Shown here piece by piece: positions 36,043 through 44,657 of a stretch of DNA of 64,000 bases. The number at the start of each line of letters is the position of its first letter. The first letter of the stretch is position 1. The stretch covers positions 94,836 to 158,835 of the forward strand of contig CAWFEI010000007.1 in NCBI GenBank assembly GCA_963814915.1. Direction: 5' to 3'. Both the position numbers and the translations under genes were made by a program. The stretch is from VRUE01 sp963814915 (GTDB lineage Bacteria > Actinomycetota > Thermoleophilia > Solirubrobacterales > 70-9). The notes below the pieces were generated by a model. It made no database searches. It worked only from the letters and a program-made list of their open reading frames with translations, and was not told the DNA's origin.

Positions 36043-37085
36043 AAGAGTTGGTTCTCACCGGCGAAGATCTCGGAGACCGAGTCGTCGGTGAAGATGCGGC
36101 GGATCGAGTCGGCGAAGGTGCCGGCGGTGGAGAGCACGGTGATGTTGTCGGGCGCGCCCGGGCGCAGCGGGATCGTGTCGGTGACGACGATCCGCTCGAT
36201 CCTCGAGTTCTCGTAGGCGAGCCGTTCGAATGCCGGACCGGAGAAGACGCCGTGCGTGGCGCAGGCGATCACCCGCGCGGCGCCCTCGTCAAGCACCGTC
36301 TGCGCGGCGGCGCAGAGCGTCCCCGCTGTGTCGATCATGTCGTCGACCAGGACCGCGGTCTTGCCCTTCACGTCGCCGACCACGTAGCCGATCTCGGCCA
36401 CCTGCTGAGCCGGGCGCTCCTTCTCCATCACGGCCCAGTGGGTGCCGATGCGGCGGGCGAAGTTGCGCGCGGTCTTCACCCGGCCGGCGTCGGGGGAGAC
36501 GATCACGAGCTCCTCGCTCAGTTCCTGGTCGGCGAACCACTGGGTCAGCATCGGCATCGCCGTCATGTGGTCGACCGGGATGTGGAAGAAGCCCTGCACC
36601 TGGCCCGCGTGCAGATCCATGGTCAGGACTCGGTCGGTGCCGACGGCCTCCAGGCACTTGGCCATGATCCGGGCGGAGATCGGCTCGCGGGGCGAGGACT
36701 TCTTGTCCTGGCGGGCGTAGCCGTACCAGGGCAGCACGGCGATGATCCGGTGGGCGGAGGCGCCCTGGGCGGCATCGATCATCGTCAGCAGCTCGACCAG
36801 AGCGTCGTTCGGCGTCATTTCGGTCTGCTCGTTGGCGCAGGTCGACTGGACGAGGAACACATCGGCGCCGCGGATCGACTCCTCGTAGCGGCAGTAGACC
36901 TCGCCGTTGGCGAAGGTCTTCAGCGTCACCTGGCCAAGGTCGAGCTCCAGCTTGTTTGCGACCTTCGCGGCGAGCTCGCCGGAGCTGCGGCCGCCGAAGA
37001 CCATCATCCGCTTCGAGTAGTCGTGCGGAATGGCGGTCGGCGCGGGGCCGGCCGCCGCCTCGGGGCGCTGCTCGATCGTGCTCAT
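36039..37085 (-). CDS. prs: Ribose-phosphate pyrophosphokinase
   Basis: 348 residues. It makes PRPP from ribose 5-phosphate and ATP for nucleotide, His and Trp synthesis. Start is ATG 37085 (STIEQRPEAAAG); another ATG at 37097 lies at the edge of a hairpin. Motifs: FGGRSSGELAAKVA, FANGEVYCRYEESIRG, the PRPP-synthase signature DLHAGQVQGFF, and the ribose phosphate loop VLVDDMIDTAGT. A flexible ATP loop with Arg/His (YARQDKK) is present. It follows glmU after 70 bases, the classical glmU-prs pair, and is coupled to the GDPD gene. Confidence 0.95.
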   Translation of the reverse strand: MSTIEQRPEAAAGPAPTAIPHDYSKRMMVFGGRSSGELAAKVANKLELDLGQVTLKTFANGEVYCRYEESIRGADVFLVQSTCANEQTEMTPNDALVELLTMIDAAQGASAHRIIAVLPWYGYARQDKKSSPREPISARIMAKCLEAVGTDRVLTMDLHAGQVQGFFHIPVDHMTAMPMLTQWFADQELSEELVIVSPDAGRVKTARNFARRIGTHWAVMEKERPAQQVAEIGYVVGDVKGKTAVLVDDMIDTAGTLCAAAQTVLDEGAARVIACATHGVFSGPAFERLAYENSRIERIVVTDTIPLRPGAPDNITVLSTAGTFADSIRRIFTDDSVSEIFAGENQLF

Positions 37086-37094
37086 AGAACGACC

Positions 37095-37160
37095 CATGAA
37101 CGCGCAAATCGCCCCAGACTCGAACAACCGGGGATCACCGTGTCGATTTGCGTGTTCATG
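37095..37160 (-). promoter_or_regulatory. Long hairpin between glmU and prs
   Basis: CATGAACGCGCAAATCG (37095-37111) and CGATTTGCGTGTTCATG (37144-37160) pair at 16 of 17 positions around a 32-base loop that itself holds CCCC/GGGG. The glmU TGA (37158-37156) lies in one arm and the first possible prs ATG (37097) in the other. No T run follows, so it is more likely a translational or processing element than a terminator. Confidence 0.6.
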
Positions 37161-38538
37161 CCTCCTCCTCCATGGTTTTGCGTTTGGAGTAGCCCTCGAT
37201 GTTCCTCTGGTCGTTCTCGCTAACCGCCAATGCCCCCTCGGGGACATCCTTCTTGATCACCGCTCCAGCGCCAGTGTAGGCGGCGTCCCCGACTTCTACC
37301 GGTGCGATCAACATCGTGTCAACGCCGACCCGCACCCGGGCACCGATCGTCGTGCGGTGCTTGCGGAAACCGTCGTAGTTGGCGGTGATCGTGCCGGCGC
37401 CGAGATTGCTGCCCTCGCCGACGTCGGCATCGCCCACGTAGGCCAGGTGCGGCACCTTGGCGCCGGCGCCCAAGGTCGAGTTCTTGACCTCGACGAAGGT
37501 GCCAGCCTTGGCGCCGTCCTCCAACCGGGCGCCGGGGCGGAGGTAGGCGAAGGGGCCGACGCTGCAGCCGTCAAGCACGTCGCACTCGACCAGGTAGGAG
37601 TGCGGCACGGCGACGTTCTCGCCGAGGCGGGTGTCGATCAGCGTGCTCAACGGGCCGACCGTCGAGCCGGCGCCGACCGCGGTGGCGCCGCGCAGGCTGG
37701 TGCCGGGCTCGATCCGAGCGTCGGCGGCGATCTCGACGCCCGCGTCGATCCAGGTCGTGCCGGGGTCGACGACGGTGACGCCGGCGAGCATGTGGCGCTC
37801 GAGGATGCGGCGCCGGGCCTCGGCCTCGGCTTCCGCCAGCTCGGCGCGGTTGTTGACGCCCATCGTCACCGCGAAGTCCTCGGCGAGGTGGGCGGCGACA
37901 GCCTGGCCGGCCTCGCGCAGAGTGGCGAAGACATCGGTCAGGTAGTACTCGCCCTGGGCATTGTCGTTGGAGAGGCCGCGTAGCGCCGTCGCCAGCGGCC
38001 CGGCCTCGAAGGCGTAGGTGCCGGCGTTGATCTCGCGGATCGCCAGCTCCTCGGCCGTAGCGTCGCCGTCGGCTTTCGCCTCGACGACGCGGGCGACACC
38101 ACCGTCGGCGTCGCGCACGACGCGCCCGTAGCTGCCGGGGTCCTCGAGCTCGATCGTCATCATCGTCGCCGCCGCGCCGGAGGAGGCGTGGGCGGCGAGG
38201 AAGCCGGAGACGATCTCGGCCGAGATCAACGGGTGGTCACCCGAGAGGACGAGCACGGTCTCCGCCTCCTCGATCAGCGGCAGTGCCGCGCGCACCGCTC
38301 CGCCGGTCCCGTCGGGCTCGGGCTGGACGACCGTCTCGACCTCGCCGGGGAAGCCGGAGCTGATGTCACGGCCGGGCGAGACGATCGCGGCGACCGTGCC
38401 GGCGCCCGCCTCGCGCGCGGCGAGGATCGGCCAGGCGACCAGCGGGCGCCCGCAGACGGGATGCAGCATCTTCGGCGTCGAGGAACGCATGCGCGTACCC
38501 TCGCCCGCCGCCATGACCAGGACCAGAGGCGAACTCAC
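37156..38538 (-). CDS. glmU: Bifunctional UDP-GlcNAc pyrophosphorylase / glucosamine-1-phosphate N-acetyltransferase
   Basis: 460 residues from GTG 38538 (SSPLVLVMAAGEGTRM); the frame beyond enters repeat sequence. N-terminal uridylyltransferase domain: AAGEGTRMRSSTPKMLH, VLSGDHPLI, and EINAGTYAF. C-terminal left-handed beta-helix of hexapeptide repeats (~255-440; SLRGATAVGAGSTVGP ... GTFVEVKNSTLG) with the acetyltransferase His in AHLAYVGDADVG-like region (VPHLAYVGDADVGEGS). It supplies UDP-GlcNAc for peptidoglycan. Followed by prs. Upstream lie R3 copy 4 and R1 copy B, in its probable promoter region. Confidence 0.95.
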   Translation of the reverse strand: MSSPLVLVMAAGEGTRMRSSTPKMLHPVCGRPLVAWPILAAREAGAGTVAAIVSPGRDISSGFPGEVETVVQPEPDGTGGAVRAALPLIEEAETVLVLSGDHPLISAEIVSGFLAAHASSGAAATMMTIELEDPGSYGRVVRDADGGVARVVEAKADGDATAEELAIREINAGTYAFEAGPLATALRGLSNDNAQGEYYLTDVFATLREAGQAVAAHLAEDFAVTMGVNNRAELAEAEAEARRRILERHMLAGVTVVDPGTTWIDAGVEIAADARIEPGTSLRGATAVGAGSTVGPLSTLIDTRLGENVAVPHSYLVECDVLDGCSVGPFAYLRPGARLEDGAKAGTFVEVKNSTLGAGAKVPHLAYVGDADVGEGSNLGAGTITANYDGFRKHRTTIGARVRVGVDTMLIAPVEVGDAAYTGAGAVIKKDVPEGALAVSENDQRNIEGYSKRKTMEEEA

Positions 38539-38560
38539 CGGTGGATCGTAAGTGGTTTGG

Positions 38561-38674
38561 GGGAGGATGGGGTGTCCCTCCGTTTGCTGGGTTTTCGCCG
38601 TCACCGCATGCGCCACTCGTGGCTGGGCGGCGGCGAAAACGGACGCCGCGCACTGCGGGACACCCCATCCTCCC
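38561..38674. repeat. R3 palindromic element, copy 4
   Basis: 114 bp. Outer arms GGGAGGATGGGGTGTCCC (38561-38578) and GGGACACCCCATCCTCCC (38657-38674) are an 18-bp perfect stem. Inner GTTTTCGCCG (38591-38600) pairs perfectly with CGGCGAAAAC (38631-38640). Internal loops TTTGCTGG and GGACGCCGC match copy 2. It lies 12 bases from R1 copy B. Confidence 0.88.
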
Positions 38675-38686
38675 TGGCCGATCTGA

Positions 38687-38787
38687 CTCCCGTGCCTGAC
38701 GCAAGCAGACCAAGGACGCAGGGAGCGTGGCGTGCTCCGCACGCGAGCGACCGAGGACGCCGGTATGCGCCGTGTCAGGCGCGGGAG
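38687..38787. repeat. R1 structured repeat, copy B
   Basis: 101 bp, the same length as copy A. Arms CTCCCGTGCCTGAC (38687-38700) and GTCAGGCGCGGGAG (38774-38787) pair at 13 of 14 positions. Core AAGCAG, GGACGCAGGGAGCG, hairpin GCGTG-CTCCG-CACGC, GAGCGACCGAGGACGCCG, TATGCGCC. The TGA of the HdeD-like gene (38777-38775) lies at the inner edge of the right arm. Confidence 0.88.
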
Positions 38788-39344
38788 AGGTCTTTGCCGA
38801 CCAGGGCTACTGAAGTCAGCGTCCAGCCGGCGAAGATCAGGTCGATGCCGACCAGGAGGCCGATCGCCCAGTCGGCGCTGCTGGGGAACTTGGCGAGGAC
38901 GAGGATGCCGATCAGCAGGCCGGCGACACCGCTGAGCCCGACCAGGCCGGCGCCTTGCCGGCCGCGTCCGGCGAAGGCCACCGCGATCCGCGTGATCCCC
39001 ATGAAAAGGAAGTAGAAGCCCAGCACCAGGGTCAGGGTGAGCGTGCCGTTGTGCGGTTCGACGATCAGCCAGAGGCCGACGACGACGGTGAGCAGCGCCC
39101 AGATCAGGCGCAGGACCACAGACCCGATCGAGTGCGCCGTGAAGGCGCCGGCGACCAGGAAGGCTCCGGCGATGACGAGGATCCAGCCGATGAAGATCGC
39201 CGTCCCGACCGCGGCCACGGCCGGCACGACGATCGCCACGCAGCCGACGAAGATCGCCAATACCCCGACGGCCATCAGCGCCTTCCAGCTGCGCGCCAGA
39301 CCGGCGCGGACTTCGGGGTCCAGCTGAACTCCACCCATCTCCAT
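38775..39344 (-). CDS. HdeD family (DUF308) membrane protein
   Basis: 189 residues with six membrane helices in three hairpins, the HdeD pattern: AVGVLAIFVGCVAIVVP, AVGTAIFIGWILVIAGAF, LIWALLTVVVGLWLIVEP, LTLTLVLGFYFLFMGI, LVGLSGVAGLLIGILVL and LVGIDLIFAGWTL. Named after an E. coli acid-resistance membrane protein; the biochemical role is unknown. Monocistronic on the minus strand, ending in R1 copy B. Confidence 0.88.
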   Translation of the reverse strand: MEMGGVQLDPEVRAGLARSWKALMAVGVLAIFVGCVAIVVPAVAAVGTAIFIGWILVIAGAFLVAGAFTAHSIGSVVLRLIWALLTVVVGLWLIVEPHNGTLTLTLVLGFYFLFMGITRIAVAFAGRGRQGAGLVGLSGVAGLLIGILVLAKFPSSADWAIGLLVGIDLIFAGWTLTSVALVGKDLSRA

Positions 39345-39412
39345 TGACGCGACCCTAAGCCCCCGCCCGGACGGGATCCAGGCCGTTATGGCGCTAGGCT
39401 CGCAGGGCGCGG

Positions 39413-39485
39413 TCCGGGGTGGTGTAGTCGGCTAGCACGTCTGGTTTTGGTCCAGGAAGCGAGGGTTCGAGTCCTTCCCCCGGAA
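39413..39485 (+). tRNA. tRNA-Gln (UUG)
   Basis: 73-base cloverleaf starting TCCGGGGTGGTGTAG, the actinobacterial Gln pattern. Acceptor TCCGGGG pairs with CCCCGGA (39478-39484); anticodon loop TTTTGGT between TCTGG and CCAGG gives anticodon TTG; T arm GAGGGTTCGAGTCCTTC. CCA not encoded. It is convergent with metH, whose stop is nine bases beyond. Confidence 0.93.
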
Positions 39486-39494
39486 CTCGCAGCA

Positions 39495-42400
39495 CTACCC
39501 CACCGGCTCGCGCTCGGGTGGCAGCTGGCCGCCGCGGTCGGTCCCGGCGATCAGCTCGTCCGGGGCCTTCTCCTCGGGGACGAAGCCCGACTTCATGCCG
39601 AAGTAGACGGCCTGTGGGTGGTGGGCGACGATCGCCACCGTCGACTGCTCGGGCATCACCGCGAAGCCGTCGGAGAGCGTCATTCCGATCTCTTCCAGGT
39701 CGAGCAGGCGCCAGACCTTCTCGTGCTCGGACTGGTCCGGGCAGGCGGGGTAGCCCCACGAGTAGCGGCGGCCCTGGTCGGGCTCGATCCCCAGCTCGCG
39801 GCGCGTCCGGGAGTGCAGCCACTCGGCCAGGCCCTCGGCGGCCTGCACGCCGAGCCCGTGGACGAAGAGCTGCTCGGCGAACTCGCCTTCGCCCTCAAGC
39901 CGCTCGATCAGCTCGGTCACCTCGGGCCCTACCGTGACCCCCTGCAGGGCGACGACGTCGCGCTCACCGCTGTCCAGCGGGCGGTAGAAGTCGGCCAGGC
40001 AGATGCGATCGTGCTTCGGCTGGCGCGGGAAGACGAGCCGCTCGAGCTCGCGCTCGTGGTCCTCGGGATCGAAGACGATCAGCTCGTTGCCCTCCGAGTT
40101 GCAGGGGAAGTAGCCCTGCCGGGCACGCGGGTTGAGGTAGTCCTGCTCGCGCCACATCCGCTCCAGGCGGGGAGCGAAGCCCTCCTCCTCGTCGCTGCCC
40201 TCGATCAACTCGCGCCAGGCCTCGCCCTTCACGCCTTTGCCCCCCCAGTGCAGCTTGAAGAGCACGTGGCGGTCCAGGTAGGGGAAGACCTCGTCGAGGT
40301 CGACGTCGATCTCGCGCACGCCCTCGAAGGGCGCGGTCGGGATCGGTGCTTCGGCGCTCGCCTTGGAGCGCACGCCGGCGTCGGTGGTCGGCGGCGAGTC
40401 GTCGACGACGGTGGGCTTTTCGCGCAGCTCCTTCGCCTCGGAGCGGATCCGCTCGACCAGCGCGGCGCGTGCCTCCTCGTCGACGATCGCGTCCATCGTG
40501 TCGAGCCCCTGGAAGGCGTCCTTGCAGTAGAAGACACCCGGCTCGTAGACGTCGTCGGAGTCCTTGCCGCCCGGGTAGAGCGTGCGCCGGCCGAAGTCGC
40601 GGTTGATCGCCGCGCCGCCGATCAGCACCGGGAACCCGAGCCCGCGCTGGTGCAGCTCCTGGATGCAGATCGGCATCTGCTTCGAGGTCGAGACAAGCAG
40701 CGCCGAGAGGCCGATCGCGTCGGCTTCGTTCTCGACCGCGGCCTCGATGATCGTCTCGACCGGGACCTGCTTGCCGAGGTCGACGACGGTGTAGCCGTTG
40801 TTGGTGAGGATCGTGTTGACCAGCGACTTGCCGATGTCGTGCACGTCGCCGAACACGGTCGCGATCACGACCTTGCCCTTGCTGTGGCCGTCGATCCGGT
40901 CGAGGTAGTTCTCGAGCCGCGCCACGGCGCGCTTCATCACTTCGGCCGACTGCAGGACGAAGGGCAGGATCAGTTCGCCGGCGCCGAATTTGTCGCCGAC
41001 CTCTTTCATCGCCGGCAGCAGCACTTCGTTCAGCGTCGGGACGGCGCCGATCTTCTCGTTGGAGCGGTCGATCCACTCCTCCACCCCGTCCTTCTTGCGG
41101 CGCAGGATGTGCCAGTGCAGGGCCTCCTCGGGCTCCATGCCCTCGGTCGGGTCGCCCGCCTCCTCGGCCTCCTCGGGGCCCTTGGACTCGAAGTGCTCGA
41201 TGAAGCGCTCAAGGGCGTCCTCGCGCCGGTTGAAGACGAGGTCGTCGGTCAGCTCGCGCTCTTCCTCGGAGATCTCCGAGTAGGGCGTTATGTGGTTCGG
41301 GTTGACCATCGCCAGGTCCAGCCCGGCCTCGACGCAGTGGTGGAGGAAGACCGAGTTGAGCACGGCGCGGGCGGGCTGGCCGACGCCGAAGGAGACGTTG
41401 GAGACGCCGAGCGAGGTCTTCACGCCCGGGATCTCGGCCTTGATCCGCCGGATCCCCTCGATCGTCTCGACCGCGGAGGGCTTCCACTCGTCATCGCCGG
41501 TGGTCAGCGTGAAGGTGAGCGCGTCGAAGATCAGCACCTCAGGGTCGAGGCCGTGCTCGCCGCAGGCGAGGTCGCGGATCCGTTCGGCGATCTCGACCTT
41601 GCGGTCGGCGGTCTTCGCCATCCCGACCTCGTCGATCGTCAGCGCGATCAGCGCCGCGCCGTGCGCCTTCGCCAGCGGCACGACGACGTTGGCCTTGTCG
41701 GGCCCCGCCTCGAGGTTGATCGAGTTGACGATCGCCCGGCCGGGGATCTTTTCCAGCGCGGCCTCGATCACCTCGGGCTCGGTCGAGTCGACCTGGATCG
41801 GCGCCGGCTGGGTCAGCGAGACCCGCTCGGCGACGGCCTGCATCTGCTCGTCCTCATCCTGGCGCTCGGTCAGCGCGACGCAGAGGTCGAGCACGTGGGC
41901 GCCGCCTTCGACCTGGTCTTCGGCGACCTGCACGAGGCCGTCGTAGTCGTCGGCGAGCAGCAGTTCCTTGGCCTTTTTCGAGCCCTGCGAGTTGACCCGC
42001 TCGCCGATCAGGGTCGGGCGCGGCTCCTGCACCAGCGGGGTCGCGGTCATCATCGAAGAGACCTGCGGCGGCCCAGGCTCGGGGCGCGCGCCCGGAACGA
42101 GGCCGTCGACCCGCGAGGCGATCGCGGCGATGTGCTCAGGAGTCGTCCCGCAGCAGCCGCCGACGATGCCTACGCCGTAGCGCTCGACGAACTCGCCCAG
42201 GGTCGCGGCCAGCGGCTCGGGCTGTTCGGGGAAGATCGTCTCGCCGTCGGGGCCCTGCAGCGGCAGCCCGGCGTTGGGGATGCAGTGCACAGGCAGCGGG
42301 CTGGCCTCGCCGAGGAAGCGGATCGCGTCGCGCATGTCCTCCGGGCCGGTCGAGCAGTTGAGCCCGATCACGTCGACGTCGAGCGCCGCCAGCGTCGTCA

Positions 42401-43028
42401 GCACCGCCTGGACGTCGGTGCCGAGCAGCATCTTGCCGCCCTGCGGCAGCAGCGAGACGCTGCACTGGATCGGCAGCCTGCGGCCGGCCTCGGCGAACGC
42501 CTCACGGGCGCCGAAGATCGCCGCCTTGACCTCGAGGATGTCCTGCGCAGTCTCGATCATGATCAGGTCGGCGCCGCCTTCGACCAGGCCGCGTGCCTGC
42601 TCGGCGAAGACCTCGACCAGCTTGCCGAACGAGATGTCGCCCAGGGTCGGGTCGTCGGAGGCGGGCAGGAACCCGGTCGGCCCGATCGAGCCGGCGACGA
42701 AGCGGTCCTCGCCGGCCGCCTTGCGGGCGATCTCGGCTGCCTTGACGTTGATCTCCAGGGTGTGCTCGCCCAGCCCCCACTCCTCGAGCTTCAGCCGCGA
42801 GCCCTGGAAGCTGTCGGTCTCGACCACCGTCGCGCCCGCCTCGAGCATCGAGGTGTGGACGCCCTCGATCACGTCGGGGCGGTTGAGCACCAGCGCCTCG
42901 TGGCATTTGCCCTCGAGTCCGCCGTAATCGTCCTGGGTCAGGTCGAATTGCTCCAGGGTCGCGCCCATGCCGCCGTCGAAGACGACGACGCGCTCCCTGC
43001 CTGCAGCTAGGTAATCGCGTTCTGACAT
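39495..43028 (-). CDS. metH: Cobalamin-dependent methionine synthase
   Basis: 1177 residues, full-length four-module enzyme transferring a methyl group from methyltetrahydrofolate to homocysteine. Hcy-binding barrel (~10-300) with zinc ligands in NCSTGPEDM and GGCCGTTPEH (~289); pterin-binding barrel (~335-600; LIGERVNSQGSKKAK, NSINLEAGPDKAN); cap and B12 domain (~640-880) with DVHDIGKS (~727) supplying the lower His ligand and IGLSALLVSTSKQM, IGGAAINRDF; SAM-binding reactivation domain (~920-1170; FKLHWGGKG, RRYSWGYPACPDQS). No cobalamin riboswitch is visible in the 40 bases to the divergent tatD gene. Confidence 0.97.
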   Translation of the reverse strand: MSERDYLAAGRERVVVFDGGMGATLEQFDLTQDDYGGLEGKCHEALVLNRPDVIEGVHTSMLEAGATVVETDSFQGSRLKLEEWGLGEHTLEINVKAAEIARKAAGEDRFVAGSIGPTGFLPASDDPTLGDISFGKLVEVFAEQARGLVEGGADLIMIETAQDILEVKAAIFGAREAFAEAGRRLPIQCSVSLLPQGGKMLLGTDVQAVLTTLAALDVDVIGLNCSTGPEDMRDAIRFLGEASPLPVHCIPNAGLPLQGPDGETIFPEQPEPLAATLGEFVERYGVGIVGGCCGTTPEHIAAIASRVDGLVPGARPEPGPPQVSSMMTATPLVQEPRPTLIGERVNSQGSKKAKELLLADDYDGLVQVAEDQVEGGAHVLDLCVALTERQDEDEQMQAVAERVSLTQPAPIQVDSTEPEVIEAALEKIPGRAIVNSINLEAGPDKANVVVPLAKAHGAALIALTIDEVGMAKTADRKVEIAERIRDLACGEHGLDPEVLIFDALTFTLTTGDDEWKPSAVETIEGIRRIKAEIPGVKTSLGVSNVSFGVGQPARAVLNSVFLHHCVEAGLDLAMVNPNHITPYSEISEEERELTDDLVFNRREDALERFIEHFESKGPEEAEEAGDPTEGMEPEEALHWHILRRKKDGVEEWIDRSNEKIGAVPTLNEVLLPAMKEVGDKFGAGELILPFVLQSAEVMKRAVARLENYLDRIDGHSKGKVVIATVFGDVHDIGKSLVNTILTNNGYTVVDLGKQVPVETIIEAAVENEADAIGLSALLVSTSKQMPICIQELHQRGLGFPVLIGGAAINRDFGRRTLYPGGKDSDDVYEPGVFYCKDAFQGLDTMDAIVDEEARAALVERIRSEAKELREKPTVVDDSPPTTDAGVRSKASAEAPIPTAPFEGVREIDVDLDEVFPYLDRHVLFKLHWGGKGVKGEAWRELIEGSDEEEGFAPRLERMWREQDYLNPRARQGYFPCNSEGNELIVFDPEDHERELERLVFPRQPKHDRICLADFYRPLDSGERDVVALQGVTVGPEVTELIERLEGEGEFAEQLFVHGLGVQAAEGLAEWLHSRTRRELGIEPDQGRRYSWGYPACPDQSEHEKVWRLLDLEEIGMTLSDGFAVMPEQSTVAIVAHHPQAVYFGMKSGFVPEEKAPDELIAGTDRGGQLPPEREPVG

Positions 43029-43068
43029 ATGAAAAAGAGGCTATCGAGAGACGAATTTCGTTACGGCG

Positions 43069-43857
43069 ATGGGTAATCTGGGCGCCGGGATGATCGACTC
43101 TCACACGCATCTGTTCCTCTGCGACCGCGACGAGGACGAGCTGGTCGCCGACGCGCTCTCGGCGGGCGTCAACCGGATGCTCAACGTCGGTCTCGGCAAC
43201 GGCCAGAACGAGGCCGCGATCGCAGGCGCAGAGCGGCACGAGGCGGTCTTCGCCAGCGTCGGCCGCCACCCGACCGAGGCGGGTGGGTTCGATGACGCCG
43301 AAGCGGAGCGGATCGCCCGGCTCGCCGATCATCCGAAGGTGCGGGCGATCGGCGAGACCGGCATCGACTACTACCACGAGACGGCGACCCCGGCCGAGCA
43401 GCGGCGCGCCTTCGAGGCGCAGGTGGCGATCGCCCGCGAGCGCCGCCTGCCGATCGTGATCCACGGTCGCGACAAGGACGGCGAGACGGCGGCGATCGAC
43501 GAGATCTTCGCCGTGCTCGACGCCCAGGCCGGCGAGACGCCGGTCCTCCTGCACTGCTTCTCCGCCCCTTGGCGCGCCGCCGACGCGGCCGAGCGCGGCT
43601 GGTACTGCTCCTTCGCCGGCCACACCACCTACCCCGCCTCCGAGGCGCTGCGCGAAGCCGCCGCGCAGCTGCCCGACGAACTGATCCTGGTTGAGACCGA
43701 CGCCCCCTACCTGGCGCCGCAGACCGTGCGCGGCAAGCCCAACGAGCCCGCCTACGTCGTCGACACGGCCCGCGTGGTGGCCGAGGCGCGCGGCGTCTCC
43801 TACGCGGAGCTGGAGGGGGTAGTCGAGGCCAACGCCCGGTCCCTCTTCGGCTGGTAG
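43069..43857 (+). CDS. tatD: TatD family metal-dependent DNase/hydrolase
   Basis: 262 residues; ATG 43069, or 43090 (MIDSHTHLF) where the conserved domain begins. Amidohydrolase-type barrel with metal ligands DSHTHL, GETGIDYY (Glu), VIHGRD (His), LHCFSA (His) and ETDAPYLAP (Asp); the final KPNEPAYV is a family hallmark. Acts as a 3'-5' exonuclease or D-aminoacyl-tRNA deacylase-like quality-control enzyme in other bacteria. First gene of the tatD-rsmA-ispE run that is conserved in many actinobacteria. Confidence 0.92.
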   Translation: MGNLGAGMIDSHTHLFLCDRDEDELVADALSAGVNRMLNVGLGNGQNEAAIAGAERHEAVFASVGRHPTEAGGFDDAEAERIARLADHPKVRAIGETGIDYYHETATPAEQRRAFEAQVAIARERRLPIVIHGRDKDGETAAIDEIFAVLDAQAGETPVLLHCFSAPWRAADAAERGWYCSFAGHTTYPASEALREAAAQLPDELILVETDAPYLAPQTVRGKPNEPAYVVDTARVVAEARGVSYAELEGVVEANARSLFGW

Positions 43858-43862
43858 CCGGC

Positions 43863-44657
43863 GTGCCCCCGGTCAAGCTCGGGCAGAACTTCCTCGCCGA
43901 CACCAACCTGCTCGACGCGATCGTCCGCGACGCCGGGCTCAAGCCCGGCGACGTCGTGCTCGAGGTCGGCGCCGGCGAAGGGCCGTTGACCGAGCGGCTC
44001 GCCGCGAGCGCCGCCCATGTACACGCGATCGAGCTCGACCGGACGCTGGAGCCGGCGCTGCGTGCCGTGGCGGCCCTGCCCAACGTCGACCTGCACTGGG
44101 GCGACGCGCTGAAGCTCGACCTCGCCGCCCTCGACCCGGCGCCGACGGCGGTCGTCTCCAACCTGCCCTACGCGATCGCCACGCCGCTGATCATCCGCAC
44201 GATCGAAGAGCTGCCGGGGGTGCGGCGCTGGACGGTGATGGTCCAGCGCGAGATCGCCGACCGACTCAGCGCCCCGCCAGGCAGCCGCACCTACGGGGCA
44301 CCCAGCGTGCTCGTGCAGCTCGCCTGCGACACGAAGGTGCTGCGCTCGGTCAACCCCGCCGTCTTCAAGCCCCCGCCGCGGGTCGGCTCCTCGGTGATCG
44401 CCCTCCACCGGACCGGACCGGGCGCCGACGCGGACACCCGCGACCTGGTCCGCGGCGCCTTCCTGCACCGGCGCAAGACGCTGGCCCGCTCGCTCTCGGA
44501 AATCCGCCCGGACACGCTCGGGCGGGCGCGGGAAATGCTGTCAGAGCTGGGCCTGCGGACGGAGGTGCGGCCCGAGGAAGTCAACCCGGACGAGTACGCC
44601 GAGCTGGCGCACGGGATGCCCTGGCGGGCCGATGACAAACTCAGTAGCCGCGGCTGA
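43863..44657 (+). CDS. rsmA: 16S rRNA (A1518/A1519) dimethyltransferase
   Basis: 264 residues from GTG 43863, five bases after tatD. Dimethylates two adenines in the 3' hairpin of 16S rRNA during small-subunit assembly. SAM-binding VKLGQNFLADTNLLD and VLEVGAGEGPLTERLA, acidic EL in AIELDRTLEP, and the catalytic SNLPYAIATPLI (NLPY) are intact; the C-terminal helical domain has RKTLARSLSEI. Its end overlaps ispE by 26 bases, indicating coupled translation. Confidence 0.95.
   Translation: MPPVKLGQNFLADTNLLDAIVRDAGLKPGDVVLEVGAGEGPLTERLAASAAHVHAIELDRTLEPALRAVAALPNVDLHWGDALKLDLAALDPAPTAVVSNLPYAIATPLIIRTIEELPGVRRWTVMVQREIADRLSAPPGSRTYGAPSVLVQLACDTKVLRSVNPAVFKPPPRVGSSVIALHRTGPGADADTRDLVRGAFLHRRKTLARSLSEIRPDTLGRAREMLSELGLRTEVRPEEVNPDEYAELAHGMPWRADDKLSSRG

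Noticed and set aside
39447..43010. 1187-codon plus-strand open frame
   Set aside because: Exact antisense of metH, produced by high GC at third positions; composition is Asp/Val/Arg-rich with no homology pattern.
43029..43068. Cobalamin riboswitch upstream of metH
   Set aside because: Only 40 bases separate metH from tatD, too short for the riboswitch, and no B12-box is visible.
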